Shown here one piece after another: positions 46,331 through 54,526 of a DNA stretch of 64,000 bases; the stretch's first letter is position 1, and each line of letters begins with the position of its first letter. Position numbers and translations under genes: made by a program. The notes under the pieces are model-generated. The model worked only from the letters and a program-made list of their open reading frames with translations. It was not told the origin of the DNA and searched no databases. The DNA is from Tenacibaculum sp. MAR_2009_124 (lineage in GTDB: Bacteria > Bacteroidota > Bacteroidia > Flavobacteriales > Flavobacteriaceae): the NCBI RefSeq assembly GCF_900105455.1, contig NZ_FNSF01000007.1:186001-250000 (forward strand). The letters are read 5' to 3'.

Positions 46331-46540
46331 ATGGAAAATAAAGTGGATCAACTAGCGGTAGAATTAGTATGTTTTGGAATTGGTTTTTTAACTGTTGCAT
46401 TTATTACACTTACTTTTCTTTATGCGGGTTCAATAGGACTTATGTTAGCTCCGCTTTCCGGTTTTGTTTCGGCTTTTATGGGATACTATTTATATAAAGA
46501 CGTTGTAGAATTTTTAAAAATTAAGGGGATGATAAAATAA
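46331..46540 (+). CDS. Duplicated 69-residue membrane protein, copy B
   Basis: The protein is identical to copy A (45753). A longer frame back to 46250 exists here, but the equivalent DNA of copy A contains an in-frame stop, so the ATG at 46331 is the start. Silent differences between copies in the coding DNA argue that the duplication is not brand new and that the protein is maintained. Same two-helix membrane prediction and unknown function. Confidence 0.85.
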   Translation: MENKVDQLAVELVCFGIGFLTVAFITLTFLYAGSIGLMLAPLSGFVSAFMGYYLYKDVVEFLKIKGMIK

Positions 46541-46600
46541 AATTTAAGTTTAATAAAAAATTATTTCTTAGGGGGAACTAAGAAATATACTAAGGGGAAT

Positions 46601-46637
46601 AAAACGGTCAAAATCATTAGATGATTTGACCGTTTTT
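46601..46637 (+). terminator. Terminator of copy B
   Basis: AAAACGGTCAAAATCAT pairs with ATGATTTGACCGTTTT (one bulge) and ends in a T-run. Confidence 0.85.
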
Positions 46638-46749
46638 GTTTTGTGTTATTTTTCTGTTTTTTAGGGTATCTCCTAATGTCTTGATATATTATGATATATT
46701 TTTTCTGAACCTTTTATTTGATATTCGTAGTATAATTTAAAAAAATACG

Positions 46750-47316
46750 ATGAGTGATATTGTAAAAAATAAAGTAGAAACCAACGTGAATTTTGATATT
46801 GATCCAATTCAATTAATCAAAGATATATTTGGAAGTGATAAAGATAGAAATAATCTCGCGGTTGCGATCGAGAATGGAACAAATAAGGAATGGAAAGTTG
46901 AATGGAACAATGATGTAGGTCATGGTGATTTTCATGATTCTAAAGGAAATAGCAAATTGAAAGCTATAAATCCATATACTAGTAAAGCTGTAAAATCTGA
47001 AGATTTTGAATTAGGCTTTAAAGCAGTTGGAGCAGGTTGCAATGTTGCTATTAAAATTAAACTAAATGATAAATCTGATAGTTATTTTGGTATAATGGCT
47101 GCTACACCTGTAAATAAAACTAATTATGTAAAAGCTAAATATTATGAAAAGAATATGTCTTTTGAAAAGCTATGGGATGACTTAGATGATATGGATAAGC
47201 ATTACGGTAGCGAAGGAGCTTTGAATGTTAAAAACAAAACTAAAACTGTAAATGCAGAAATAACAATCGAAGAGACGAGTCCAGCAGCTTGTATAATTAA
47301 ATTGGAGATGGTTTAA
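46750..47316 (+). CDS. Uncharacterised 188-residue protein, possibly actinoporin-like
   Basis: I do not recognise a family with certainty. There is no signal peptide. After about 35 residues the sequence AVAIENGTNKEWKVEW, a middle CNVAIKIKLND...SYFGIMAATPVN, and a late SFEKLWDDL run in the same order as blocks of actinoporin and fungal fruit-body lectin folds, but similarity is faint. If right, it would be a membrane-binding or pore-forming protein. Its terminator shares sequence with those of the two preceding small membrane-protein genes, suggesting a linked cassette. Confidence 0.6.
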   Translation: MSDIVKNKVETNVNFDIDPIQLIKDIFGSDKDRNNLAVAIENGTNKEWKVEWNNDVGHGDFHDSKGNSKLKAINPYTSKAVKSEDFELGFKAVGAGCNVAIKIKLNDKSDSYFGIMAATPVNKTNYVKAKYYEKNMSFEKLWDDLDDMDKHYGSEGALNVKNKTKTVNAEITIEETSPAACIIKLEMV

Positions 47317-47402
47317 AGATAGTTGAATAAAACTTAAACGACAATATCAAAATTGTCTGCAGATTAAGTCTTGTACATTAGTACATTACATAAAAATAAT
47401 TT

Positions 47403-47443
47403 GGTCAAAATCACTATTTTTTTAGTTGATTTTGACCGTTTTT
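47403..47443 (+). terminator. Terminator of the 188-residue gene
   Basis: GGTCAAAATCA (47403-47413) pairs with TGATTTTGACC (47427-47437) and is followed by GTTTTT. The stem sequence is nearly that of the copy B terminator. Confidence 0.85.
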
Positions 47444-47462
47444 ATTATTAAATACGATAGAT

Positions 47463-48941
47463 TTAATTACTTTGAATAAATTCGCCAGAAAAACTCTTAA
47501 CTCTCTTTCTAATCTCACTTAATTTCTCATCAACCAATAGTTTTCCGTCTCTAAACACTTCTTTTAATTCACCTTGCTGTTCTTCTTCCCAAGTCACTTG
47601 ATCGTGTAATTGGTATTCGCCATTTTCTAAGGTGATTTTTAATAAACCTTTTGCAGATTTTTTTGTTCCGTCATCAGTAATAGGATCTTTAAAAATCTCT
47701 CTTCCTTCTCCATCAACTTCACCATAGGTAGCTTTCATGGCGAAACCAAACGTATCACGAGTATTGTATTGATAGGTAAAAGAACCAATTCCTAATACCA
47801 CATTGGTAGAAGCGAATCCATTCTGCATTAGACGTTCACAGATTTGAGTTGCTCTTTCAATGGTAATACTGTCTCCATAAATAGCTCCAATATGAGGATC
47901 TAACTCCTTATACCCTTTACTATTGGTAATTCCACCAAAGGTTTCCCAAAGTAATTCAATAACTCCTTTTCGTTCATTCTCAGTTTTTCCATTAGGATTT
48001 CCACAAATAATGTTTACTGGATCACCACTGTCTGGTCTAATAACCACTTTACCATCTCTTGCTAAAACTTCTTCTTTTAAATTAGGGAGATATTCAGTCA
48101 ATACTTTCCATAAATCCCAAGTGTCAGAAACAATAGAAACAATTCCTTTTGGATATACTTCAGTAATTAAACGTTTGAAAGTTTCTTCTTCGCCACTAGT
48201 TGTACCCATGCACATCACAGAATGTTCAGTGGCGGCAACAGATCCACCGATTAATTCTTTATCAGAATCAGCATTGTAATATTTTTCTAAGAAATCAATA
48301 ACAGGAATGGTATCCGTTCCAGTAAAACTTAATAAATGTCCGGCGGCACTTAACTCAGCAGCCTCCAAACCAGCCATTCCACGCATAGAGAAATCGTGGC
48401 CTTGCCAATCTACAAATTCTGTCATAGAAGAAGTTTCGTGTGCATATTGATCCAAAATTTTTCTGTATTGCTTGGCAATGGTTGCAGAATTACAGGGTAA
48501 CCAAACCGTGGTAGATAATATGGTTTCAAAATAATTTGTTAGCCAAAAGAATTCAGGTAAGGTATTGTACATGGTAAACATTGGCACTCTTATAGGAACT
48601 TCAACGCCTTCTGGAAGAGCTTTAATAGTCATAGGGATAAAACCTAAATCATGTAAGGCTTCAATATGTTTAATTCCTACTTGATTCTCTCCTAAATAAT
48701 TATTAATACGTCTACTATATTGTTTACAAACTTCTTCTTTTGATTTATTGAAGAAATTATTCTGGAACTCTTCAATGATATATTTCTTGATAAAATATTG
48801 TAATCCGAAGAAAACAACTTTATCGATTCCTTTAATTCTACTTTTTCTGGGAGTCCAATTTGAATATACCAAGGTAGTTTGATTAGGATATTGTCTTCTG
48901 TGATCTACTTTGTAACCGTCTGTATATAATAATGGATTCAT
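47463..48941 (-). CDS. nadV: Nicotinamide phosphoribosyltransferase (NAMPT/NadV type)
   Basis: The 492-residue enzyme has NAMPT blocks SWLPCNSATIAKQ-like (LPCNSATIAKQYR), FVDWQGHDFSMRGMAG, GTDTIPVIDFLE, VAATEHSVMCMGT, IVSDTWDLWKVL and VVIRPDSGDPVNI. NAMPT makes NMN from nicotinamide and PRPP. In the phage NAD+ reconstitution pathway a protein annotated the same way (Namat) instead joins nicotinamide to ADP-ribose pyrophosphate. The island also carries a Prs-like gene, so the latter is a real alternative here. The start codon lies just below an NrtR-type operator that overlaps its promoter. Confidence 0.93.
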   Translation of the reverse strand: MNPLLYTDGYKVDHRRQYPNQTTLVYSNWTPRKSRIKGIDKVVFFGLQYFIKKYIIEEFQNNFFNKSKEEVCKQYSRRINNYLGENQVGIKHIEALHDLGFIPMTIKALPEGVEVPIRVPMFTMYNTLPEFFWLTNYFETILSTTVWLPCNSATIAKQYRKILDQYAHETSSMTEFVDWQGHDFSMRGMAGLEAAELSAAGHLLSFTGTDTIPVIDFLEKYYNADSDKELIGGSVAATEHSVMCMGTTSGEEETFKRLITEVYPKGIVSIVSDTWDLWKVLTEYLPNLKEEVLARDGKVVIRPDSGDPVNIICGNPNGKTENERKGVIELLWETFGGITNSKGYKELDPHIGAIYGDSITIERATQICERLMQNGFASTNVVLGIGSFTYQYNTRDTFGFAMKATYGEVDGEGREIFKDPITDDGTKKSAKGLLKITLENGEYQLHDQVTWEEEQQGELKEVFRDGKLLVDEKLSEIRKRVKSFSGEFIQSN

Positions 48942-48956
48942 AGTTGAATGATTTTG

Positions 48957-48977
48957 TTTGCGTCAAAAATACGCAAA
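48957..48977 (-). promoter_or_regulatory. NrtR-type operator at nadV
   Basis: TTTGCGT-N7-ACGCAAA is a perfect inverted repeat with a 7-base AT spacer. The minus-strand -7 element TATTTTTG (48971-48964) lies in the spacer, so bound repressor would block RNA polymerase. Matching sites precede prs and nrtR. Confidence 0.75.
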
Positions 48978-48994
48978 TTAAATTATTTGTACAA
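48964..48994 (-). promoter_or_regulatory. nadV promoter
   Basis: On the minus strand TTG (48994-48992), 20 bases, then TATTTTTG (48971-48964): an excellent TTG-N17-23-TAnnTTTG match, embedded in the operator. Confidence 0.75.
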
Positions 48995-49007
48995 GTTATT
49001 TTTGATT

Positions 49008-50048
49008 TTATTCTTTTCTATACTTTAAATCAACAATATGTTTGCCAGAAATAACTTTATTATTTCTGGTTCGTATGGTTATTTTGAAGTACCAAATAAT
49101 TTCGAAATCATCATTTTTAATGGATATAGGTAATGTTTTTTCTGGAAAAGAAATGGTGTCCGTGACTGAAAGTCCTTGAGGAAGAATCCGATGAGGTTTA
49201 CTGTTATAGAAAAAAGCTTTTGATGTAGCTCTGTTTTTTCCACTCTGGTAAGTAACTTTCTCTTGGCCTATTAATTGACAACGAATTTCTTTAATATTTA
49301 TAGTCCGCTTTTTGAATTTTAAATTGACTTCATAGGAGTTGTCTATTAAGTTTTGTAGTTTAAAATTAATAGGACCTATAGAATTAGAAGGTCCAATTTT
49401 ATAATGATAGATTGCAGCGACCAGAATAGCGTAAATAGATCCTATTAATAACAAAGAGTCAATACTTTTTGTGTTTACATAAAATAGAATACCAATAACG
49501 ATAGCTGCGATTCCGCTAATAACTAGTATTGAATTTCCTTTTTTCATTCCTGGATGGATGTATCCAGAAGCATTTTTTAATTCATAATTCGTATTTCCTT
49601 TGGCTATTATAATATTGGTTTCATCATAAAAATCTGGTGTAAAAAGACCTTTAACATATCCTCCGAGTTTAAAGCTGGAGAGTTTTTCATTTCTTAATAA
49701 TTTCTCACACTCTTTGGTAATATCAACTTTCGTCACAATAAGTGTCGATTGAGTTACATTTTTACCTTCAAAGGTGATATTATAAGCTGGTGGTAAAGAA
49801 AAATTAATTTTAATGATTTGTTTTCTTGAAAGCCGTTTATATTCATAATTCTTTTGAGAACTTAAATTGATACTGTCAGTATTATTTTTTCCATAGTGTT
49901 TTAGAGTGAGCGAAATCTTAATGTTTTCTAATTCAAGATCTATTGGACTATCATTTCTTACAGTAATTGTTCCTGTAATTTCTTCATTAGCATAGAATTC
50001 TTCTTTGTCGAATGTTGTATTTATATTTACAAAATCTTTATAGCTCAT
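49008..50048 (-). CDS. Arrestin-like membrane protein of the NAD island
   Basis: The 346-residue protein has an N-terminal beta-sandwich-like half (about 1-165; EEITGTITVRNDSPIDLELENIK style strands). A two-helix membrane hairpin (about 172-215) follows, then a second beta-rich half. The split architecture recalls arrestin-like domains, but this is a fold guess without a signature motif. It has no signal peptide. It lies between the NADAR gene and nadV, all on the minus strand, so it may tether or regulate island enzymes at the membrane. Confidence 0.65.
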   Translation of the reverse strand: MSYKDFVNINTTFDKEEFYANEEITGTITVRNDSPIDLELENIKISLTLKHYGKNNTDSINLSSQKNYEYKRLSRKQIIKINFSLPPAYNITFEGKNVTQSTLIVTKVDITKECEKLLRNEKLSSFKLGGYVKGLFTPDFYDETNIIIAKGNTNYELKNASGYIHPGMKKGNSILVISGIAAIVIGILFYVNTKSIDSLLLIGSIYAILVAAIYHYKIGPSNSIGPINFKLQNLIDNSYEVNLKFKKRTINIKEIRCQLIGQEKVTYQSGKNRATSKAFFYNSKPHRILPQGLSVTDTISFPEKTLPISIKNDDFEIIWYFKITIRTRNNKVISGKHIVDLKYRKE

Positions 50049-50085
50049 AGTTCTTTTTATTTATTTTGCGAGAAATCTTAGGTCT

Positions 50086-50637
50086 TTATTCTGTTTGAAT
50101 CTGATCTCTCACCTCCATCAAAGCATAGCCTAAAAGATTGTGTCCTTTCCATAAACTCGGATTGGTTACATCTGGATGATCTGCCGCCATTCCAATTCCC
50201 CAAATAGGATCTAAAGGACTTGCTTCTACAATGATTCGATCTTTGGTATTCAGTAAAAATTTTTTTAGCTCCGAGTTCTGAGAGAACTTCGCGCGATTGG
50301 CTTGCATAACAACATTGAATTTATGTTGATCCCATAGGTCAGGAGTGAAATTCTTTACTTTTCTTCCTAGTTTTTTTACATCATTTGGATGAGTAACTTT
50401 CAATATTTCCTGTAATATTTCGTCGTCCTTAAATAATCTGGCTTTTCCAGCCATCATATAATGTTCAGCAGTTGGGTAGGTAACTCCATCAATTTCAAAC
50501 GAAGCTTTCCACCATTGACTAAAACAGCTTTTACCAATACTTCCATCTTTGTTGGGTTGGTGTCCCCAAAAGAATAAGAATTTTAAAGTTTCGTTATTGT
50601 TAAAGCGTTCAATTATGTTGTCGTTATTATATCTCAT
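50086..50637 (-). CDS. NADAR family ADP-ribosyl-nucleobase glycosidase
   Basis: The 183-residue protein shows the NADAR/YbiA blocks FLFFWGHQ, FSQWWKASFEIDG, YPTAEHYMMAGKA, VVMQANRAKF and the PLDPIWGIGMAADHPD ending. YbiA-type members cleave N-glycosidic bonds, and NADAR proteins reverse ADP-ribosylation of guanine in DNA and RNA. The conserved Glu of TAEHYMM is present. In this island the likely role is releasing ADP-ribose from modified guanine. Cytoplasmic. Confidence 0.9.
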   Translation of the reverse strand: MRYNNDNIIERFNNNETLKFLFFWGHQPNKDGSIGKSCFSQWWKASFEIDGVTYPTAEHYMMAGKARLFKDDEILQEILKVTHPNDVKKLGRKVKNFTPDLWDQHKFNVVMQANRAKFSQNSELKKFLLNTKDRIIVEASPLDPIWGIGMAADHPDVTNPSLWKGHNLLGYALMEVRDQIQTE

Positions 50638-50782
50638 ACAGATAAATTTAAGGGAGTGTTTTGATTTTTAAGTCTTAATGTGGTAATAAAAAATCATTGG
50701 CCAAACGATATTTTATTTTACTTTATTCATTTCGTTTTGTGCTTGCGATTATCTTGTTTTAAAAAAAAATTCTAAGAGCGTT

Positions 50783-51223
50783 TCATGTTTCCTTTTTTAA
50801 ATGTTGTATTCCTTTTTCTAATTCAGTGAACAAAGCAGCATTATACTTTTTAGCGATTGTTTTTATATATCGGTATTGATAAAAAATTTCTGGACAACAA
50901 ATAATCAATTTATTGGATTTTGCATACAACCCAAGCTCAACCATAGAAATTGGTGATTTCGATTCAGGTAAAAGATTCATGAAAATGATATCTGAGAGTT
51001 CGAGTCCTTCTAATTCCCAATTGATATGTTTTTCCATTTGAGAGGTGTTCAATAAAACATAATTATCATTTGTTGGGTCGATAAAATCGAAATTAGTAGA
51101 ATAACTATTTACAAGTGTGTTTCTCCAATTATCTATTTTATCAATACTCAGACTACCAGCTAAAAAAACAAGTTTTTTGCTATTAGACTTTTGTGGCAAA
51201 TTTTTATCAGATTTGTACACCAT
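50783..51223 (-). CDS. Nucleoside 2-deoxyribosyltransferase-like protein
   Basis: The 146-residue product has LVFLAGSLS, a DNWRNTLV strand-helix, DPTNDN, an IFMNLLPESKSPISMVELGLYA block and LIICCPE. This is the TIR-related deoxyribosyltransferase fold used in nucleotide salvage and in NAD- or nucleotide-linked systems. The Glu in MVELG would be the catalytic residue. The next gene upstream ends 12 bases before it, so both are one transcript. The exact substrate is unknown. Confidence 0.78.
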   Translation of the reverse strand: MVYKSDKNLPQKSNSKKLVFLAGSLSIDKIDNWRNTLVNSYSTNFDFIDPTNDNYVLLNTSQMEKHINWELEGLELSDIIFMNLLPESKSPISMVELGLYAKSNKLIICCPEIFYQYRYIKTIAKKYNAALFTELEKGIQHLKKET

Positions 51224-51235
51224 AGTTGATCTGAT

Positions 51236-51990
51236 TTATTTTTTTTTAATTAAGCGATAAGGATTTGAATTTCTTCCTATTTCGTTAGGGTATAAACTAT
51301 CTACGCGATCGCTTTGCCAGAATTCCTTCGTATTAATATTTATAATGGTTAGAGGCCCTGTGAAAGCGGCTCCAGTATCAATATTCCATACATTGGCGGC
51401 ATTCATCGGTTCCAATTTATTGTATCGAATGGTAGGCGTATGACCAATAAATATTTCCTTATAATGCTTTAATCTGTCTGGGTAAACATCAGCTTCTTTT
51501 TCAATTCTATCACCAGTAACCAAAGCTGTTTCCCATAGCGTTCTATCAAAGAAATAGTTCTTGGTATATTTTTCTTGTTCTACACCGTGCATAGAAGTAA
51601 AACCAGCATGCAAGAATAAACGATTTTCCTCATCGATATGGTAAGGTTTCATATATTCGAAAAATCGAAGATGCTTTTCTTTTTGTTCTATTGTAAAATT
51701 GCGATAACTGTTAACGGTTTCTTGACCACCATGAGCTAACCAAACCGGTTCACCTTCTTCAGTTCTTAACCAATCTTCACACCATAAGTCGTGATTCCCT
51801 TTAACAAAAATGCAATGATGCGTTTTTGATAACTCAATTAAAAAGTCAATAACCTGAGCGGATTCACTCCAGCCATCTACATAATCTCCTAAAAAGATCA
51901 ATTTATCGTCTTTTGTTACGTGCGCTTTTTTTAGTACTTGTGGAATAGCCTTGAGTCCCCATGAATATCTCCGATAACAAATGTTTTCAT
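51236..51990 (-). pseudogene. Metallophosphoesterase (ApaH/PPP-like) with a frameshift
   Basis: Starting at ATG 51990 the frame gives MKTFVIGDIHG with the metal motif GDxHG, then runs into a stop. One base up in the next frame the sequence continues as GLKAIPQVLKKAHVTKDDKL and joins the intact 221-codon frame with GDYVDGW, GNHD and HAGF. One G appears missing in the four-base G run at 51957-51960 (C on the plus strand). Without the first motif the short frame alone (51236-51901) could not complete the dimetal site. It could be a mutation, programmed slippage or a sequencing error. Members hydrolyse phosphoesters such as diadenosine phosphates. Confidence 0.75.
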
Positions 51991-52209
51991 TTTATATTTT
52001 TATAAACTTCCAATATAGAAGTTTCTTATTGATTTAATGTTAAATTATTGGTACTAAACATAGTCGAGTTAATGTTGTTTAATCTAAACTTGTCGTATGG
52101 ATTGATTTCTCAATCGTTGTTACTCTTTGGAAATGACTGTATTTTTAATTTTCAGTCATTTCGACTGGAAGGAGAAATCTAAAGCTTGTTTTTATGATTA
52201 CAAGCTTTA

Positions 52210-52914
52210 TTACCCTCTTAAATATGAATACCAGTTACTGTTGTATTTTTTTTCAAAATTCTCTTTACTATCGAGATGAATACGAAAAGAACCTTTTTTG
52301 AAATATCTAAATTCATCATGTTCTTTTAAAATATTAAAATATTGATTATTCCATTTTTTATGAATGTTTGAATCTCTACATTCTTTAACTTTTTGATTTG
52401 TATCCAAGAAATAAATCACAGAAGATGATATAGGAACAATATCCCAAATACCTTCATTCTGCAAGGAAAGTTTTAAATCTTCAATTTTTTCTTTTGGAAT
52501 GTTTTCGTTCGCTTCTATTTTTGCTATTGATTCAAAATCTGTAAAATGTACATATAGGTTAGTCATATTGTATCTAAAACCAAATATTTTATGTATCCAA
52601 TTTGATCTCTTCGAAATATTTTCGATATCAACTAATTCAGTAAACTTATTTTTAATTTCTTTTTGTTTGTTTTTATTCCAGTTAAATGTTCGATTATTCA
52701 TAAAACTTCCTTTGTCTTTTGAAAACTCGAGGCATATTTGAAGACGTGGACACGATATTTTATTATCTATATAGTCGAAAATAATATTTAAAGTTTTGAC
52801 CTTATATTTATTATCAATCCATTTCGCAAGTAGTTTAAACTCTTCTTTTATTTTGGTATTCCCAAGTTTAATGGCTTTTGCGGTTTTATAACTTTTATCG
52901 GATGTAAAAATCAT
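52210..52914 (-). CDS. Unrecognised protein in the NAD island
   Basis: The start at 52914, 4 bases below the KptA stop, is preferred over 52953, which would overlap KptA. The 234-residue protein is Lys/Asn-rich with no signal peptide or membrane segment. Visible features are an N-terminal MIFTSDKSYKTAKAIK, a helical middle, a YVHFTDFESIAKIEAN segment and a C-terminal FRIHLDSKENFEKKY. No catalytic motif is recognised. Its tight coupling with a KptA RNA 2'-phosphotransferase and macrodomain genes suggests a partner in the same ADP-ribose or RNA pathway, but nothing more can be said. Confidence 0.7.
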   Translation of the reverse strand: MIFTSDKSYKTAKAIKLGNTKIKEEFKLLAKWIDNKYKVKTLNIIFDYIDNKISCPRLQICLEFSKDKGSFMNNRTFNWNKNKQKEIKNKFTELVDIENISKRSNWIHKIFGFRYNMTNLYVHFTDFESIAKIEANENIPKEKIEDLKLSLQNEGIWDIVPISSSVIYFLDTNQKVKECRDSNIHKKWNNQYFNILKEHDEFRYFKKGSFRIHLDSKENFEKKYNSNWYSYLRG

Positions 52915-52918
52915 AATA

Positions 52919-53470
52919 TCAATCTTTAAATTCAATAAACTCTGGTGGTACATGATCCGTTAACCAAACTCCATTTTCAGATAGATAGAATTTATATCCA
53001 TTTTTAAACATATCACCAGAGCGAACAGAAAGTAGTATTGGTTTCCCTCTTCTGCTACCAACTTTAATAGCAGTTTCTTTGTCCAGACTTAAATGCACAT
53101 GCTGCCTACTCATTTTTTGCAAACCAGTTTCTTTTATTGAAGCCATAAACTTGGCAACAGTGCCATGATTCAAAAATGGAGGAGGAGTGCTCGTTTCTGT
53201 TAACACTACCACATTCTTTAGAGAATGTCCTTGATTAGCTCTAATTTTGCTATGGTCTTCGTTAAAAGAAAATCGTTGTTTGTCGTTATCTCTAACAACT
53301 TGTTCTAAAATACTCTTTGAAAAAGTAATACCATTACTTTTCGACTTTGTGATGAGTTCCTCAACAGAGGCCCATCCGTTATTATCTAGATTTAACTTTA
53401 TTTTTTCAGGCTGATGCCTTAAAATCAGACTTAAAAATTTACTGATTCGTTTTGTCTCTTTTTCATTCAT
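52919..53470 (-). CDS. kptA: RNA 2'-phosphotransferase KptA/Tpt1
   Basis: The 183-residue enzyme has the Tpt1 motifs SLILRHQPEKI (first Arg), IRANQGHS (His and Arg), LNHGT, and SRQHVHLS. Tpt1 uses NAD+ to move an internal RNA 2'-phosphate, giving nicotinamide and ADP-ribose 1'',2''-cyclic phosphate. The neighbouring macrodomain and phosphoesterase genes could process that product. It is 14 bases from the macrodomain gene upstream and 4 from the next gene. Bacterial KptA often repairs RNA or acts on 5'-phosphates. Confidence 0.93.
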   Translation of the reverse strand: MNEKETKRISKFLSLILRHQPEKIKLNLDNNGWASVEELITKSKSNGITFSKSILEQVVRDNDKQRFSFNEDHSKIRANQGHSLKNVVVLTETSTPPPFLNHGTVAKFMASIKETGLQKMSRQHVHLSLDKETAIKVGSRRGKPILLSVRSGDMFKNGYKFYLSENGVWLTDHVPPEFIEFKD

Positions 53471-53484
53471 TGTTTCTAATTTAT

Positions 53485-53958
53485 TTATTCAAAATCATAT
53501 ACAGTGGTTGAAATAGAATTTTCAATTAACTCGTTTAGAATTAAAGGTTCTATGTTTTGCCACTTTCCACCTGCAAGCCCACATCCAATTCTTGGCATAT
53601 GAACAGAAGCGTTCAATTCTGTTGCTTTTGTTTTTATTTTGATTAATCCTTTTTCTATAGCATTATACCTAATAGGAGCGTTTCCGTTTTCGTCTTTTCT
53701 AATTTTGTGCTGTCCAATGAGATTTGCAATCCATAAATCTTCCTCAACTTGAACAAATTGAACTTCTCCTAGTTCGAAATTGTTTTGATTAGCATACCAA
53801 TCTCTATAGGCTTTTTCTGGCGCTTTCCATCTTTTGGAAATAGCCATAACAAAACCTTTTCCCCAACCTCCAATATCATTGCATATATGGACAATAATTT
53901 TATTTCCATTTTGTTTTGGTTGGGTTGCATCTCCCTTTACATAGTTAATTGTGCTCAT
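53485..53958 (-). CDS. Macrodomain protein (Poa1/ALC1-like, ADP-ribose 1''-phosphate phosphatase candidate)
   Basis: The 157-residue macrodomain has NYVKGDATQP, the nucleotide loop CNDIGGWGKGFVMAISKRW, and HMPRIGCGLAGGKW. This set (GGWGKG, GCGLAGG) is that of the Poa1p/ALC1-like branch, which hydrolyses ADP-ribose 1''-phosphate or removes ADP-ribose from acidic residues. Next to KptA it would complete recycling of the cyclic product to ADP-ribose. The gene overlaps the preceding macrodomain gene by 14 bases. Confidence 0.88.
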   Translation of the reverse strand: MSTINYVKGDATQPKQNGNKIIVHICNDIGGWGKGFVMAISKRWKAPEKAYRDWYANQNNFELGEVQFVQVEEDLWIANLIGQHKIRKDENGNAPIRYNAIEKGLIKIKTKATELNASVHMPRIGCGLAGGKWQNIEPLILNELIENSISTTVYDFE

Positions 53959-54463
53959 TGTTTACTAGTTTTTTATAAATTTCATAGTTCTCGTCATCAA
54001 AACAAACAAAAACTACTTCATTAAGTATTGGGTTGTTTTTGATAGCCGAAATAGCTACTTCAGCTGCTACCTGCTTAGGAAACCGATAAATCCCTGTACT
54101 GATGCACGGAAAAGCAATAGATTGTATATCGTTTTCCTTAGCAAGTAACATACTGTTTTCATAACAGTTGGTTAATAATTCTTTTTCTTTTTCATTATTT
54201 TTCCCTTTTTGGTACACCGGACCAACTGTATGAATAACTTTTTTAGCTGGTAAATTACCTCCTGTTGTTATAACAGCTTCACCAATATTACATTTACCTT
54301 GCCTATTTCGTATTTGTCTACATGCTTCTAAAACGGCATTACCTCCAGCTTTATGAATAGCTCCGTCAACACCGCTTCCTCCTAGTAAACTGGTGTTAGC
54401 GGCATTTACGATAGCATCGACATGAACCGTTGTAATATCTCCTTTTAGAACTTTAATTTTCAT
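53945..54463 (-). CDS. Macrodomain O-acetyl-ADP-ribose deacetylase (MacroD/YmdB type)
   Basis: The 172-residue protein has KGDITTVHVDAIVNAANTSL, GGSGVDGAIHKAGG and the IAFPCISTGIYRFP block of the MacroD class. These enzymes remove mono-ADP-ribose from acidic side chains or deacetylate O-acetyl-ADP-ribose. All ligand loop residues look intact. The product is cytoplasmic. With the ARH, NADAR and second macrodomain genes it gives four distinct ADP-ribose-removing activities in one operon. Confidence 0.92.
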   Translation of the reverse strand: MKIKVLKGDITTVHVDAIVNAANTSLLGGSGVDGAIHKAGGNAVLEACRQIRNRQGKCNIGEAVITTGGNLPAKKVIHTVGPVYQKGKNNEKEKELLTNCYENSMLLAKENDIQSIAFPCISTGIYRFPKQVAAEVAISAIKNNPILNEVVFVCFDDENYEIYKKLVNNEHN

Positions 54464-54526
54464 CTGTTTATTTTTATTATTTTACATAAGGTAGATGTAA
54501 TTCGTCAATAATTATCTCGTTGGGTA

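Larger units (their letters stand above)
46106..46601 (+). repeat. Tandem duplication, copy B
   Basis: This is the second copy of the unit described at 45529. The shared regulatory inverted repeat, coding region and 3' hairpin are all retained. Confidence 0.9.
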
